A stretch of 64,000 nucleotides of DNA, from positions 1-64,000 of the forward strand of contig JASEJN010000008.1 of assembly GCA_030016385.1 (NCBI GenBank). The letters are read 5' to 3'. A program made the position numbers and the translations under genes. This DNA comes from Clostridiales bacterium (GTDB taxonomy: Bacteria > Bacillota > Clostridia > Clostridiales > Oxobacteraceae). Each line of letters starts with the position of its first letter. The first letter of the stretch is position 1. Below, piece by piece: positions 46,196 to 55,720 of the stretch. Below the pieces are notes generated by a model. It made no database searches and had not been told where the DNA came from. It was given only the letters and a program-made list of their open reading frames with translations.

Positions 46196-47503
46196 TTGAA
46201 TAGCGCGATGGATACAAGAAAACAAAAGGAACATGTAGTATATATAAATTGGGATGGGTTTGCATGGTATTATTATGAACTGGCTAACAAAAACGGAAGC
46301 TTAAAAACACATTTTATAAATGAGCTTGCAAAATCAGGAGTGCTGTTTACAAACGCATACACGGGGATACCGTCAATAACCAACCCTATGCAAACGGCAA
46401 TCGTATGCGGAGCATGGCCTAAAACTACGGGTAACTGTTATAGATATTATGACAGGAAAACAAACAAAGTTATCCAGTTTGGAAGAGAGAATAAAGCTGA
46501 AACCATAGCCGAGGCGGCAGTAAGGCAGGGCATTAATGCCGCCTCGGTGCAGCAGTTTATTTTACAGGACAGGGGAACTAAAGCCGGCGATAATAAAAAT
46601 CCGTATATACAATATGAAAAGGCCGATTATTCTTTGCGCTTCGATACAGCTATAAAACTCATAAAGGGGGAGGCTGTCGGTAAATGGGGACAGAGAATAA
46701 GGCTAAGGGAAATACCGGGATTTTTAGCCCTTTATATGGATGACCTCGATGGCATAGGTCACAACAACGGGACAACTTATGGCGTACGGCGGGTAAAGAC
46801 TGAAGAGGACAGGGTAAATAGCGTATTAAAAAGGCTAAATGAAATGGATGAAAAACTTGAAGAATTTGTACAGGCCTCCAAGGATGTCGGCATATATGAC
46901 GATACATCGTTTATACTTACATCTGACCATGGCATGGCCCCATATGGGCAGCAGGACTTAGAGTATGATGGATATGGTTATACAAAACTTATCGATCTTA
47001 TAAAAACTATAGAAAGTTTGAATTACAGGGTTGATGTATTAGATAAGGGACAGGGAGCATCACATGACGCTGATATCGTAATAGTATGCGTGGGGCTTGA
47101 GGCACAGCTTACATTTGCAAGGGATTATTCAGATGATGAAATTGTAAGGATTATAAATGCCGTTAAGGATAAGCCTTATACAGGCGCAATAATGACAAGG
47201 GATGAAATGGAGAAAAGGGGAGCCATGGAAGGTTTTGCAGATTTGCTGATATCTCCAAAACCGCCGTATAGCTTCCAGCCGAGCAGAAGACTTTTTATAG
47301 CCGGCGGGCAGCATGATTCACTGGATGAAAGCGCCCAGCATATATTCTCTATGATGTGGGGAAAAGGCATAAAAAAGGGTTATGTATATACAAAGAAGAT
47401 GTACAATATCGATTTTGCAAGGACCATGGCAAAACTTCTCGGTATCGATGGACCAAAGGATGCGACAGGTGGTATACTAGAAGGAGCTTTGCTGCAGAGG
47501 TGA
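46196..47503 (+). CDS. Alkaline-phosphatase-superfamily hydrolase, cytoplasmic copy
   Basis: This 435-residue protein has the nucleotide pyrophosphatase/phosphodiesterase (type I) pattern: VYINWDGFA with a metal Asp, GIPSITNPMQTAIVCG with the likely Thr nucleophile, YMDDLDGIGHN with metal Asp and His, TSDHGMAP, and GGQHDSLDE with the final His. There is no signal peptide. It is very similar along its whole length to the next gene, which has one. The start is a TTG at 46196 behind AAGGTG. It probably acts inside the cell on a phosphodiester or phosphomonoester. Confidence 0.87.
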   Translation: MNSAMDTRKQKEHVVYINWDGFAWYYYELANKNGSLKTHFINELAKSGVLFTNAYTGIPSITNPMQTAIVCGAWPKTTGNCYRYYDRKTNKVIQFGRENKAETIAEAAVRQGINAASVQQFILQDRGTKAGDNKNPYIQYEKADYSLRFDTAIKLIKGEAVGKWGQRIRLREIPGFLALYMDDLDGIGHNNGTTYGVRRVKTEEDRVNSVLKRLNEMDEKLEEFVQASKDVGIYDDTSFILTSDHGMAPYGQQDLEYDGYGYTKLIDLIKTIESLNYRVDVLDKGQGASHDADIVIVCVGLEAQLTFARDYSDDEIVRIINAVKDKPYTGAIMTRDEMEKRGAMEGFADLLISPKPPYSFQPSRRLFIAGGQHDSLDESAQHIFSMMWGKGIKKGYVYTKKMYNIDFARTMAKLLGIDGPKDATGGILEGALLQR

Positions 47504-47599
47504 CCAAAAGGGATTGCCAGGAGCAAAATATATTTCTATTACTCTAAAGAGTTCACCTAAGGTATAATTACCAAGGTTTTTTAAAGGAGATGGCAATAT

Positions 47600-49057
47600 A
47601 TGAAAAAGAAAAAATTTGCATGTCTTTTTTTGATATCTGCAATGATTTTTTCAATACTTCCGGTTATAAGATTTGCAAAACAAGTACATGCTAAGAATGC
47701 CGATAAACATGGTACACTTACATCGATGGAGAGCGATGTGGATTATATTGATCCCGATGACGATTACGTCGTGTATATAAACTGGGATGGATTTGCAAAA
47801 TATTATTATGATTTGGCAAATAAGGGGAAGAATACAAAGACGCTTGTACTTAACAGTCTGGTAAAAAGCGGCGTGATGTTTGAAAATGCTTATACAGGAG
47901 TGCCTTCTATAACAAATGCAATGCAGCCTGCAATAGTATCGGGGGCATGGCCTTTTGTTACGGGGAATGCATACAGGTATTTCGATAAAAAGACCAATAC
48001 CGTGATTCAATTTGGAAGGGAAAATAAAGCGGAGACTATTGCGGAAGCGGCAGGAAGGCAGGGCCTGATGGTTGCTTCGGTGCACCAGTTTACGCTGGAG
48101 AACAGGGGGACTGTTGCAGGAGATCCTGCAAAGCCCTATATCACGGCAGGTGATAATGCTGACTATGCCGCAAGATTTGATGAAGCTATAAAGTTGATTA
48201 AGGGTGAAAAAGTAAAGAGCGGCAGCGGTGAAATCCAGCCCGATGGGATGCCGAGATTTTTAGCTCTTTATATGGACGACCTTGATGCTCTCGGGCACAA
48301 TGAAAAGACTGCATATGGAGTGCCTGTCGCAACAACTGAGGATGGAAGGCTTAAAAATGTGACAGAAAGGCTGCACGAGATGGACGCCAAACTTGGGGAA
48401 TTCATACAGGCCTGCAAGGACAGGGGCATCTATGACAACATGACTTTTGTGCTTACGACTGATCATGGGATGGCGCCATTTGGCCAGCAGGGAATACTAC
48501 CTGATAAATATGGATATTCCAAGCTTGCCGATCTTGTAGATACAATAGAGAGCCTTGGTTATAAAGTCGAAGTGCTGTCCCAGAACCAGAGTCCAAAACC
48601 TGATACCGATATCGTAATTGTATGTGTAGGACTTGAAGCCCAGATATCCTTTACAGGAGATTATACAAATTCCGATATTGACAAAATCGTAAAAGCCGTA
48701 AGGCGCAAAAAGTATGCCGGCGAAATAATGGATAAGCTTGAGATGCAAAGAAGAGGGGCAATCGACGGCTTCGCCGACCTTGTAATATCGCCAAAACCTC
48801 CATATAGTTTTAAAACAGACACAGGCAAATTATATATTGCAAGAGGACAGCATGATTCATTGGATGAAAGCGCCCAGCATATATTCTCAATTATGTGGGG
48901 AAAAGGAATAAAAAAAGGATATGCATATACAGAGAAGATATACAACATCGATTTTGCAAGGACCATGGCAAAACTTCTGGGAATTGAGGGACCCAAGGAT
49001 GCAACAGGTAATATACTGACGGAAGCTTTTTCAAAGAGTTATGGATCGGGAAAATAA
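47600..49057 (+). CDS. Alkaline-phosphatase-superfamily hydrolase, exported copy
   Basis: This 485-residue paralogue of the previous gene carries an N-terminal signal peptide (MKKKKFACLFLISAMIFS, with probable cleavage after VHA near residue 31) and so acts outside the cell. The same metal and nucleophile motifs are present: VYINWDGFA, GVPSITNAMQPAIVSG, YMDDLDALGHN, TTDHGMAP and RGQHDSLDE. The near-identical C-terminal half shows recent duplication or gene conversion. The ATG follows AAAGGAG. Confidence 0.9.
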   Translation: MKKKKFACLFLISAMIFSILPVIRFAKQVHAKNADKHGTLTSMESDVDYIDPDDDYVVYINWDGFAKYYYDLANKGKNTKTLVLNSLVKSGVMFENAYTGVPSITNAMQPAIVSGAWPFVTGNAYRYFDKKTNTVIQFGRENKAETIAEAAGRQGLMVASVHQFTLENRGTVAGDPAKPYITAGDNADYAARFDEAIKLIKGEKVKSGSGEIQPDGMPRFLALYMDDLDALGHNEKTAYGVPVATTEDGRLKNVTERLHEMDAKLGEFIQACKDRGIYDNMTFVLTTDHGMAPFGQQGILPDKYGYSKLADLVDTIESLGYKVEVLSQNQSPKPDTDIVIVCVGLEAQISFTGDYTNSDIDKIVKAVRRKKYAGEIMDKLEMQRRGAIDGFADLVISPKPPYSFKTDTGKLYIARGQHDSLDESAQHIFSIMWGKGIKKGYAYTEKIYNIDFARTMAKLLGIEGPKDATGNILTEAFSKSYGSGK

Positions 49058-49069
49058 AAATTGAACATA

Positions 49070-49098
49070 TTGACATTTTATAGTCAAAGTGTTATTTT
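49070..49098 (+). promoter_or_regulatory. Sigma-A promoter of the V-type ATPase operon
   Basis: A perfect -35 TTGACA (49070-49075) and a -10 TATTTT (49093-49098) are 17 bases apart. This is the best promoter in the window and would start RNA near 49105, giving a leader of about 140 bases. Confidence 0.7.
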
Positions 49099-49104
49099 AT
49101 AGAT

Positions 49105-49239
49105 GATAATAAAATTAATATTGCATGGTTTCGGTTGGACAAACGCAAGTTTGATTCCAAGACTTTTTAAGGTTTCTAGGGTGGGAAGCTCAATTTTGAG
49201 CTTTCCACTTTTTGTATATATGTGCATAGGGAGGTGAGC
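49105..49239 (+). promoter_or_regulatory. Structured 5' leader of the V-ATPase operon, possible riboswitch or attenuator
   Basis: The leader has a hairpin with TTGGA (49135-49139) pairing TCCAA (49156-49160) and AAAC/GTTT inside closed by a GCAA tetraloop (49145-49148). A terminator follows at 49181-49213, before the ribosome site GGGAGGTGAG. An ordered aptamer-like fold followed by a terminator, within one promoter-driven leader, is the layout of transcription attenuation. The class is not identified; a sodium-sensing RNA would suit the operon but is speculation. Confidence 0.45.
49181..49213 (+). terminator. Intrinsic terminator in the V-ATPase leader
   Basis: GTGGGAAGCTC (49181-49191) pairs with GAGCTTTCCAC (49198-49208), with one G-T pair, a six-base loop and five T. 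It lies after the operon promoter and before its first gene. It could instead end the upstream phosphatase transcript. Confidence 0.85.
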
Positions 49240-49243
49240 TTAT

Positions 49244-49570
49244 TTGATAAATGAGATAATAGGCGCCATAAAAAAGGCTGAATGTGAGAGCGAAAACATC
49301 GAAGAATCTGCGCTTAAAAAGGAAAAGCAAATGGCAAAAGATGCATACAAGCAGGCAGAAAAAGTAATTTCTGATGCAACTTCTAACGCTGAAATAATTT
49401 CGAGGGATATCATAAAGAATAAGGAAAGCGAGGCGAAGATAAAAGCAGAACAAATTTTAAGCAAAGGCAAAGCTGCTGCTGCGGCTGTAAAATCAACGGA
49501 GGAAGGAAAGATAAGCCTTGCAGTTAAACTGATCATCGGAAGGATAGTGGATGTCGATGGCAATAGTTAA
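49244..49570 (+). CDS. ntpF: V-type ATPase peripheral-stalk subunit, NtpF-like (G/H)
   Basis: This 108-residue protein is a nearly continuous coiled coil rich in Lys, Glu and Ala, as expected for the peripheral stalk subunit that pairs with subunit E. It is first in the operon, as in Enterococcus hirae. A TTG at 49244 follows GGGAGGTGAG. Its end overlaps the start of the subunit I gene by about 20 bases. Confidence 0.85.
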   Translation: MINEIIGAIKKAECESENIEESALKKEKQMAKDAYKQAEKVISDATSNAEIISRDIIKNKESEAKIKAEQILSKGKAAAAAVKSTEEGKISLAVKLIIGRIVDVDGNS

Positions 49571-51473
49571 GATGAAAAAAATAACCCTTGCAGCATCTGT
49601 CGGCTCAAAGGATGAAATTTTAAATGTGCTTTTGGAGAATGGTTCTGTCGATATTGTAGATTTAAAAGATGCAGATGCTTCGTTGGGCGAAGCCGGCTGC
49701 TTTAAAGATCCACCGGCTTTAAGAGAGGCGGAAGAGGAATACAATAAAATAGGACTTGTCTGTGGATTTCTCAAGAAATATTCGAATGTAAAGGAAAATT
49801 TATTTACTAAAAAGGAGATACTTACGTTAAAAGAATTCAAAGAGGCTGGAAGCAATGCCAAGTGGAAGGAAATTTACGGCAAATGTGCATCCATAAGCAA
49901 AGCAATGGATGAAAATAGAAGCGAAAGAACAGCGGCTGCAAATAAAATAGGTTCCTACTTCGGATGGGAAAACATGGATACTGATTTAAGCCAGCTTGAC
50001 AGTTTAAGGATGACTGTATATTTTATAGGCACGATAAATGCAAGATATATAGATGAATTAAAGACCGAAGTAAGCACTGCATCCGATGATGCCATTGTAA
50101 TAGAGGTATCCTCAAGACAGAAAAAAATAAATTTATTTGTGCTGGCGCATAAAGATGAAACAGGGAAAATATCTGAGATTTTGAAAAAGTACGGTTTTGC
50201 CAAAACAGGTATAGATCTTGATATGGCGCCGAAAGAAAAAATAGAATACTTGGAAAGCAGGGTAAAAGAGCTCGACAGGCAATATGAAGATCTTGCAGGC
50301 CAGGCTTTTGACTTGGCTTCCAATCTCAAGGATATGGAAAAGGTTTATGATTTTATGGCATCCAAGCTTGAAAAAGAGAAGACTATATCCAAACTTGCAA
50401 GGACCAGGGAAACATTTGTCCTTGAAGGATGGGTTCCCGGGTGCAAAGCGGATAGAATAAAAAGTATACTAAAGCATAAATATCCCGATGCGCTTGTAAT
50501 TTTGGAGGAACCTGCAGAGGACGATGCACCGCCTATACAGCTTAAAAACAATGCATTTGTAGAGCCGTTTGAGGTAATAACGTCGCTCTACAGCCTGCCC
50601 CTTAATGATGAAATCGACCCGACTCCGGTTTTGACGCCGTTTTTCATACTTTTCTTCGGCATGATGATGGCAGATGCCGGGTATGGTTTGATTATGGGCA
50701 TTGCTGCGGCGCTCATGCTTAAGTATACGAATATTGAAGGCAACATGAGAAAAATTGTAAAAGTGCTTTTATACTGTAGCCCTCCTACAGTTATATTCGG
50801 ATTGCTGTATGGGAGCTTTTTTGGCGGAATAATTCCTCTTAAGCCTCTTTGGGTAAGTCCTGTAGACAATACCATGGAAGTTTTGATAGTATCGATCGCC
50901 TTGGGGCTCATACATATTTTTACGGGGCTTGGTGTCAAAGCATATGAGCTTATTAAGTCCGGACATATTCTTGACGCCGTATACGATGTGTTTTTCTGGT
51001 ATGGACTTATCATAGGGCTTATCTGGATGCTGCTTGGAGGCGGTCAGGCTGCAAAAATAATATCGGCTGTAAGCGCTGTCGGACTTTTGCTTACGCAGGG
51101 CAGAAGCAACAAGACCATAATGGGAAAGTTTTTTGGAGGGCTTTACGGATTGTATGGTATAACATCATATCTTGGAGATGCACTTTCCTATTCGAGGCTC
51201 CTTGCTCTCGGGCTTGCTTCGGGGCTTATAGGATGGGCTTTTGACCTTTTGATAAATATGCTCGGCAGCGGTGTCGCCGCAATAGTAGGTGGGACTCTTA
51301 TATTCTTGGTTGGCCATACGTTTAATTTGCTTGTCGGCGGCCTTGGTACTTTTGTCCACACATGCAGGCTTGAATATTTGGAGTTCTTCGGTAAATTTTA
51401 TCAGGGCGGCGGAAAGGCTTTTAATCCTTTAAAAATAAATACTAAATTTATAAAATTAGATACGGAAAAATAG
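49551..51473 (+). CDS. ntpI: V-type ATPase subunit I (a-like stator)
   Basis: This 640-residue membrane stator has a long soluble N-terminal half with coiled coils, including LESRVKELDRQYEDLAGQAF, and a C-terminal half with about seven transmembrane helices. The helix with TSYLGDALSYSRLLALGLASG includes the Arg that drives ion movement past the rotor. The ATG at 49551 or the one six bases later may be the start. It carries ions between the rotor and the membrane. Confidence 0.95.
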   Translation: MSMAIVKMKKITLAASVGSKDEILNVLLENGSVDIVDLKDADASLGEAGCFKDPPALREAEEEYNKIGLVCGFLKKYSNVKENLFTKKEILTLKEFKEAGSNAKWKEIYGKCASISKAMDENRSERTAAANKIGSYFGWENMDTDLSQLDSLRMTVYFIGTINARYIDELKTEVSTASDDAIVIEVSSRQKKINLFVLAHKDETGKISEILKKYGFAKTGIDLDMAPKEKIEYLESRVKELDRQYEDLAGQAFDLASNLKDMEKVYDFMASKLEKEKTISKLARTRETFVLEGWVPGCKADRIKSILKHKYPDALVILEEPAEDDAPPIQLKNNAFVEPFEVITSLYSLPLNDEIDPTPVLTPFFILFFGMMMADAGYGLIMGIAAALMLKYTNIEGNMRKIVKVLLYCSPPTVIFGLLYGSFFGGIIPLKPLWVSPVDNTMEVLIVSIALGLIHIFTGLGVKAYELIKSGHILDAVYDVFFWYGLIIGLIWMLLGGGQAAKIISAVSAVGLLLTQGRSNKTIMGKFFGGLYGLYGITSYLGDALSYSRLLALGLASGLIGWAFDLLINMLGSGVAAIVGGTLIFLVGHTFNLLVGGLGTFVHTCRLEYLEFFGKFYQGGGKAFNPLKINTKFIKLDTEK

Positions 51474-51487
51474 GGAGGTTATTTATT

Positions 51488-51994
51488 ATGGAATGGACAA
51501 ATTTTCTTGGCTTTATAAAACAATATGGCGGACCGATATTTGCAATTTTTGGCGCGGGCTTTGCAGCGTTTATGGCAGGCATGGGTTCAGCGAAGGGTGT
51601 TGGCTTGGTAGGAGAGGTATCGACAGGGCTCGTAACCGAAGATCCGGATAAGTTCGGAAGGACATTGATACTACAGGTTATTCCGGGAACGCAGGGTTTT
51701 TATGGTTTTATCACGGCTCTTATAATATTATCCAGGATTGGTCTCCTTTCAGGTAACTTGAAGCCATTGACACTGTATCAGGGGCTTTTGTTTCTTGCAG
51801 CATCGCTTCCTGTAGCATTTGTCGAATACAGTTCCGCAATATCCCAGGGAAAGACTGCCGCAGCGGGAATACAGATAATTGCTAAAAGGCCTGAAAAATT
51901 TTTCGACGGCGTCATATATGCAGTAATGGTTGAAACATATGCGGTGCTTGCACTTATTGTATCGGTTCTTATGATTGTCAATATACCTCTTTAG
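51488..51994 (+). CDS. ntpK: V-type ATPase rotor subunit K, sodium-binding motif
   Basis: This 168-residue proteolipid has four transmembrane helices formed by two hairpins. The ion-binding residues of the E. hirae sodium rotor are present: the PGTQGFY motif (Thr68, Gln69, Tyr72), Gln120 in AISQGK, and the essential Glu149 in VMVETYA. This set favours Na+ over H+ as the coupling ion, although pH or ligand tuning cannot be read. The ATG follows GGGAGG. Confidence 0.95.
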   Translation: MEWTNFLGFIKQYGGPIFAIFGAGFAAFMAGMGSAKGVGLVGEVSTGLVTEDPDKFGRTLILQVIPGTQGFYGFITALIILSRIGLLSGNLKPLTLYQGLLFLAASLPVAFVEYSSAISQGKTAAAGIQIIAKRPEKFFDGVIYAVMVETYAVLALIVSVLMIVNIPL

Positions 51995-52008
51995 GAGGGG
52001 TTGGATTT

Positions 52009-52614
52009 ATGGCTGAGATAGACAACTTAAAAAACAGGATAATCAAAGATGGAATGCAGAAAGCCTCGGAAATTGAGGGCGAAGCTTTAAAAAAGGTCGA
52101 TAATATAATCGCCGAGGCCAGAAAAAAGGCTGAAAAAATAGTAAAGGATGCAAAAGAAAGAGCTAAAGAGGAAGGATTGAAAAGCAGCGAGAGGATTATA
52201 TCAGGCGCTGAACTCGATAAACGGAATATGATACTTGCCGCAAAGCAGGATTTGATCGATAGCGTTTTTAAAAGCGCAATCCAAAAGATACGAAGCATGA
52301 AAGACGATGAATATACCGCATTAATCGAAAAGTTGCTGTTGAGAAACGTTGAATCAGGTGATGAAGAAGTAATTTTTGCGGAAAATGACAAGCACAGGAT
52401 AGATAGTGGATTGTTGAAAAGGGTAAATGAAAAGCTCGCAGGTTTAAATAAACAGGGCAAGCTCACAGAAAGCCGGCAAACGGTGGGCATTGAATCGGGT
52501 TTTATATTAAAGAAAGGTGGAGTTGAAGTAAACTGCTCCATAGAAGCACTTGTGTGGTCTCTTCGGGAAAGCCTTGAAACTTCAATTGCCGCCATGCTGT
52601 TTGGCGGCAAATAG
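52009..52614 (+). CDS. ntpE: V-type ATPase subunit E
   Basis: This 201-residue peripheral-stalk protein has a long N-terminal coiled coil (residues 1-75) and a globular C-terminal part with VGIESGFILKKGGVEVNCSIEAL, the usual E-subunit block that binds the A3B3 head. The ATG at 52009 follows AGGAGGGG, 15 bases after ntpK. Confidence 0.93.
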   Translation: MAEIDNLKNRIIKDGMQKASEIEGEALKKVDNIIAEARKKAEKIVKDAKERAKEEGLKSSERIISGAELDKRNMILAAKQDLIDSVFKSAIQKIRSMKDDEYTALIEKLLLRNVESGDEEVIFAENDKHRIDSGLLKRVNEKLAGLNKQGKLTESRQTVGIESGFILKKGGVEVNCSIEALVWSLRESLETSIAAMLFGGK

Positions 52615-52637
52615 CGAAGGTCTGAGGAGGTTTATTT

Positions 52638-53624
52638 ATGGATAATACGGTTTTTGCCGGTATAACCGGCCGAATAAGGTCCATGGAAACGAAGCTTTTA
52701 GGTATGCCGAAATTAGAATCTCTTTCGGATGCATCTGATTTTGAGGGATGCATTGAAATGCTAAAGGGAACAAGATATGACAAGTATATAAACATGCCGT
52801 CATATGATGAAGGCTTAAAAATAGCTGTACAGGATTTGTATAAGGAAATGCATAAAATGTCTCCTGCTCGTGAAGTAGTTGATATAATGGCTGTAAAATA
52901 TGATGCGCACAATATTAAATGTCTGATAAAGGGCAGACTTTCAGACTTGAATGTGGAAAACATTTTGATAGATGCGGGCACGATACCTGTTCCGGATTTA
53001 ATGAGAATAAAGGATGAGAAAAATTTCAAAGGAATTCCAAACATCCTGGCAAGACGCATGCGGGAATCTGTTGAGGTTTATAAAAAAACTCATATTTCAA
53101 ACGATATAGATGTCAATATCGACAGAGGTACGTTTGAATATATGATGGAAATTTCGAAAAAAAGCGGCATGAAATACCTTACAGAATATACTTCGCTTAT
53201 AATCGATGTAACAAATATCATGTCGTTTATAAGACTGAAGGCTGTCGGAGACGAGCTTGCGACATTTGAAAAGATGTTCATACAGGGCGGAAATATTGGG
53301 TACGATATATTTTCGCCGTTTTTCGGGCAGTCTCTCGATAAATTTGCCTCCAAGATATTTTATACCGGCTATTATAAATGGGCAAACGCTATCAGCGAAT
53401 ATATGAAAGCTAATGATATAGGTTATCTTGAAAAATTCAGGGATGATTATATAATGGATTTCATAAAAAAAGCGAGATATGTAAGTCTTGGACCACAAAT
53501 CGTAATTGCCTATATTGCCGCAGTTGAAAATGAGATCAGGATGCTGAGGATAATATTGACAGGCAAAAAGAATAATGTTAAACCAGAAAGTATAAAAAAA
53601 AGGCTGCGTGATGTCTATGTATAA
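52638..53624 (+). CDS. ntpC: V-type ATPase subunit C (d-like)
   Basis: This 328-residue subunit links the central stalk to the membrane rotor. It is mostly helical, as in the family, with VDIMAVKYDAHNIKCLIKG near residue 75 and PQIVIAYIAAVENEIRMLRIILTGK near the end. The ATG follows GAGGAGG. It overlaps the start of the next gene by about 14 bases. Confidence 0.94.
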   Translation: MDNTVFAGITGRIRSMETKLLGMPKLESLSDASDFEGCIEMLKGTRYDKYINMPSYDEGLKIAVQDLYKEMHKMSPAREVVDIMAVKYDAHNIKCLIKGRLSDLNVENILIDAGTIPVPDLMRIKDEKNFKGIPNILARRMRESVEVYKKTHISNDIDVNIDRGTFEYMMEISKKSGMKYLTEYTSLIIDVTNIMSFIRLKAVGDELATFEKMFIQGGNIGYDIFSPFFGQSLDKFASKIFYTGYYKWANAISEYMKANDIGYLEKFRDDYIMDFIKKARYVSLGPQIVIAYIAAVENEIRMLRIILTGKKNNVKPESIKKRLRDVYV

Positions 53625-53940
53625 GATAGGGGCTGTAGGTGAAAGGGACGCTCTCATGGCTTTCCTTGCCATCGGCATTTCTATAAAAGCAGTTGAAAAT
53701 GCAGAAGATGCCAAAAATGCCGTAAATAAAATGGCCGATGATGGATACGGATTGATTTTTATAACGGAAAACACTGCGAAAGATATAAAAGATACTATAG
53801 ATAAATATAAAAATAAGCTGGTTCCAGCTATAATATTGATTCCAGGAACACAAGGGAGCCTTGGCATAGGGCTTCAAAACATAAAAGAAAACGTTGCGAA
53901 GGCTATCGGAGTCGATATTCTATCTAAGAAAGAAGGTTGA
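53611..53940 (+). CDS. ntpG: V-type ATPase subunit F (NtpG)
   Basis: This protein of about 109 residues has the F-subunit fold, beginning [19 protein letters not shown] and ending [16 protein letters not shown]. It belongs to the central stalk. The start may be ATG 53611 or ATG 53617, both inside the end of ntpC, so translation is coupled. Confidence 0.9.
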   Translation: MSMYKIGAVGERDALMAFLAIGISIKAVENAEDAKNAVNKMADDGYGLIFITENTAKDIKDTIDKYKNKLVPAIILIPGTQGSLGIGLQNIKENVAKAIGVDILSKKEG

Positions 53941-53944
53941 TGGC

Positions 53945-55720
53945 TTGAATACAGGGAAAATTTTGAAGGTATCAGGACCCCTTGTTGTTGCAGAAGGGAT
54001 GAGCGACGCCAACATGTTCGATGTTGTAAGAGTAGGAGAAAAGAAACTAATAGGTGAAATAATAGAGATGAAGGGTGACAGGGCGTCCATACAGGTATAT
54101 GAGGAAACCTCCGGATTAAAGCCAGGAGAGGAAGTTGTATCGACCGGAGAACCTTTAAGCGTGGAGCTTGGTCCAGGACTTATCGAATCGATGTTCGACG
54201 GAATACAGCGCCCGCTGGAGGGAATAGCCAAGATAGCGGGGGATTTCATTGCCAGAGGGGTGAGCATACCGGCTCTTGACAGGAAAAAGAAATGGCATTT
54301 TAAACCTGTCAAAAAGATAGGCGACAGGGTTGTTCCAGGAGATATAATAGGTATCGTTAAAGAAACTGTTATAGTGGAACATAGGATAATGCTGCCATTT
54401 GGAATAGAAGGCGAACTGACGGAGATAAACGAAGGCGATTTTACCATAACGGATGTTGTCGCAAAGGTCAGGAAGGGTGACGGAAACACAGTAGAACTTA
54501 CCATGATGCAAAAATGGCCTGTAAGGAAGGCAAGGCCGTATAAAGATAAAATCGCGCCGGATGAGCCTTTGATAACCGGGCAAAGGGTAATAGACACGTT
54601 TTTTCCGGTGGCCAAGGGAGGAACAGCGTGTGTTCCGGGACCTTTCGGAAGCGGAAAGACTGTTGTGCAGCATCAACTGGCGAAATGGGCCGATGCTGAG
54701 ATAGTAGTTTACATAGGCTGCGGTGAGAGGGGAAACGAAATGACCGATGTGCTTATGGAATTTCCGAAGCTGAAGGACCCTAAAACCGGGGAACCCTTAA
54801 TGAAAAGGACGGTGCTTATTGCAAATACGTCAAATATGCCTGTTGCAGCGCGTGAGGCCTCTATATATACAGGAATCACCATTGCGGAATATTTCAGGGA
54901 TATGGGATATTCGGTAGCGCTTATGGCCGATTCCACGTCAAGGTGGGCCGAGGCGCTCCGCGAAATGTCCGGGCGCCTTGAGGAGATGCCGGGGGAGGAA
55001 GGGTATCCGGCATACCTGTCTTCGAGGATCGCGGAGTTTTACGAGCGTGCAGGAAAGGTTAGATGTATCGGAAGCGAGGACAGAGTAGGCGCTTTAAGCG
55101 CAATAGGAGCCGTTTCACCTGCAGGAGGAGATCTATCCGAACCGGTTACACAGGCTACGCTTAAGGTCGTCAAGGTCTTCTGGGGGCTTGACGCGGATCT
55201 CGCTTACAGGAGACATTTCCCTGCCATAAACTGGCTGCTTAGTTATTCACTTTATAAGGATAAAATAGGTTCATTCATACAGAAAAATTTGGGGATAAAG
55301 GATTGGAGTGAACTTACGCAGGATGCCATGAACGTGCTTCAGGATGAAAATGAGCTTCAGGAAATCGTAAGATTGGTAGGAATAGATTCATTATCCCTAA
55401 AAGACAGGTGGACTCTCGAATGCGCAAGATCCATAAGGGAAGATTATCTTCATCAAAATGCTTTCCATGAAATAGATACTTATACTTCTATAAATAAACA
55501 GTATAAAATGCTCAAGGTCATAATGAATTTTTATCATTCAGGTGAAAAAGCCATCCAAAGGGGTGCCGATTTTGAAAAATTAGCTCATCTTCCCCTAAGG
55601 GAAAGGATAACAAGAGCTAAATACGTAAGTGAAAAGGAACTTGAAAAGATAGATGAAATCAATAATGATATAAAGACGGATATTGAGAATTTGATTGAAG
55701 GGGGCCGGAAAAATGCTTAA
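53945..55720 (+). CDS. ntpA: V-type ATPase catalytic subunit A
   Basis: This is the ATP-hydrolysing (or ATP-making) subunit. Its 591 residues match E. hirae NtpA. The Walker A motif GPFGSGKTV, the Walker B region [15 protein letters not shown], and the catalytic GERGNEM stretch are present, with the extra non-homologous region after the N-terminal barrel that marks the A subunit. The TTG at 53945 is chosen because AGAAGG precedes it by nine bases and the protein then begins [14 protein letters not shown]. Residues further upstream read through the previous gene. Confidence 0.95.
   Translation: MNTGKILKVSGPLVVAEGMSDANMFDVVRVGEKKLIGEIIEMKGDRASIQVYEETSGLKPGEEVVSTGEPLSVELGPGLIESMFDGIQRPLEGIAKIAGDFIARGVSIPALDRKKKWHFKPVKKIGDRVVPGDIIGIVKETVIVEHRIMLPFGIEGELTEINEGDFTITDVVAKVRKGDGNTVELTMMQKWPVRKARPYKDKIAPDEPLITGQRVIDTFFPVAKGGTACVPGPFGSGKTVVQHQLAKWADAEIVVYIGCGERGNEMTDVLMEFPKLKDPKTGEPLMKRTVLIANTSNMPVAAREASIYTGITIAEYFRDMGYSVALMADSTSRWAEALREMSGRLEEMPGEEGYPAYLSSRIAEFYERAGKVRCIGSEDRVGALSAIGAVSPAGGDLSEPVTQATLKVVKVFWGLDADLAYRRHFPAINWLLSYSLYKDKIGSFIQKNLGIKDWSELTQDAMNVLQDENELQEIVRLVGIDSLSLKDRWTLECARSIREDYLHQNAFHEIDTYTSINKQYKMLKVIMNFYHSGEKAIQRGADFEKLAHLPLRERITRAKYVSEKELEKIDEINNDIKTDIENLIEGGRKNA

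Noticed and set aside
49105-49239. Guanidine-I, c-di-GMP or fluoride riboswitch in the V-ATPase leader
   Set aside because: CTAGGGT and GGAC...GCAA words look similar at first, but the other conserved parts of those classes are missing.
51978-52610. Long open frame on the minus strand opposite ntpE (about 210 codons), and similar ones at 53097-53867 and 53920-54615
   Set aside because: They lie antisense to well-supported V-ATPase genes, have low-complexity Ser/Phe/Ile-rich products and no ribosome sites.
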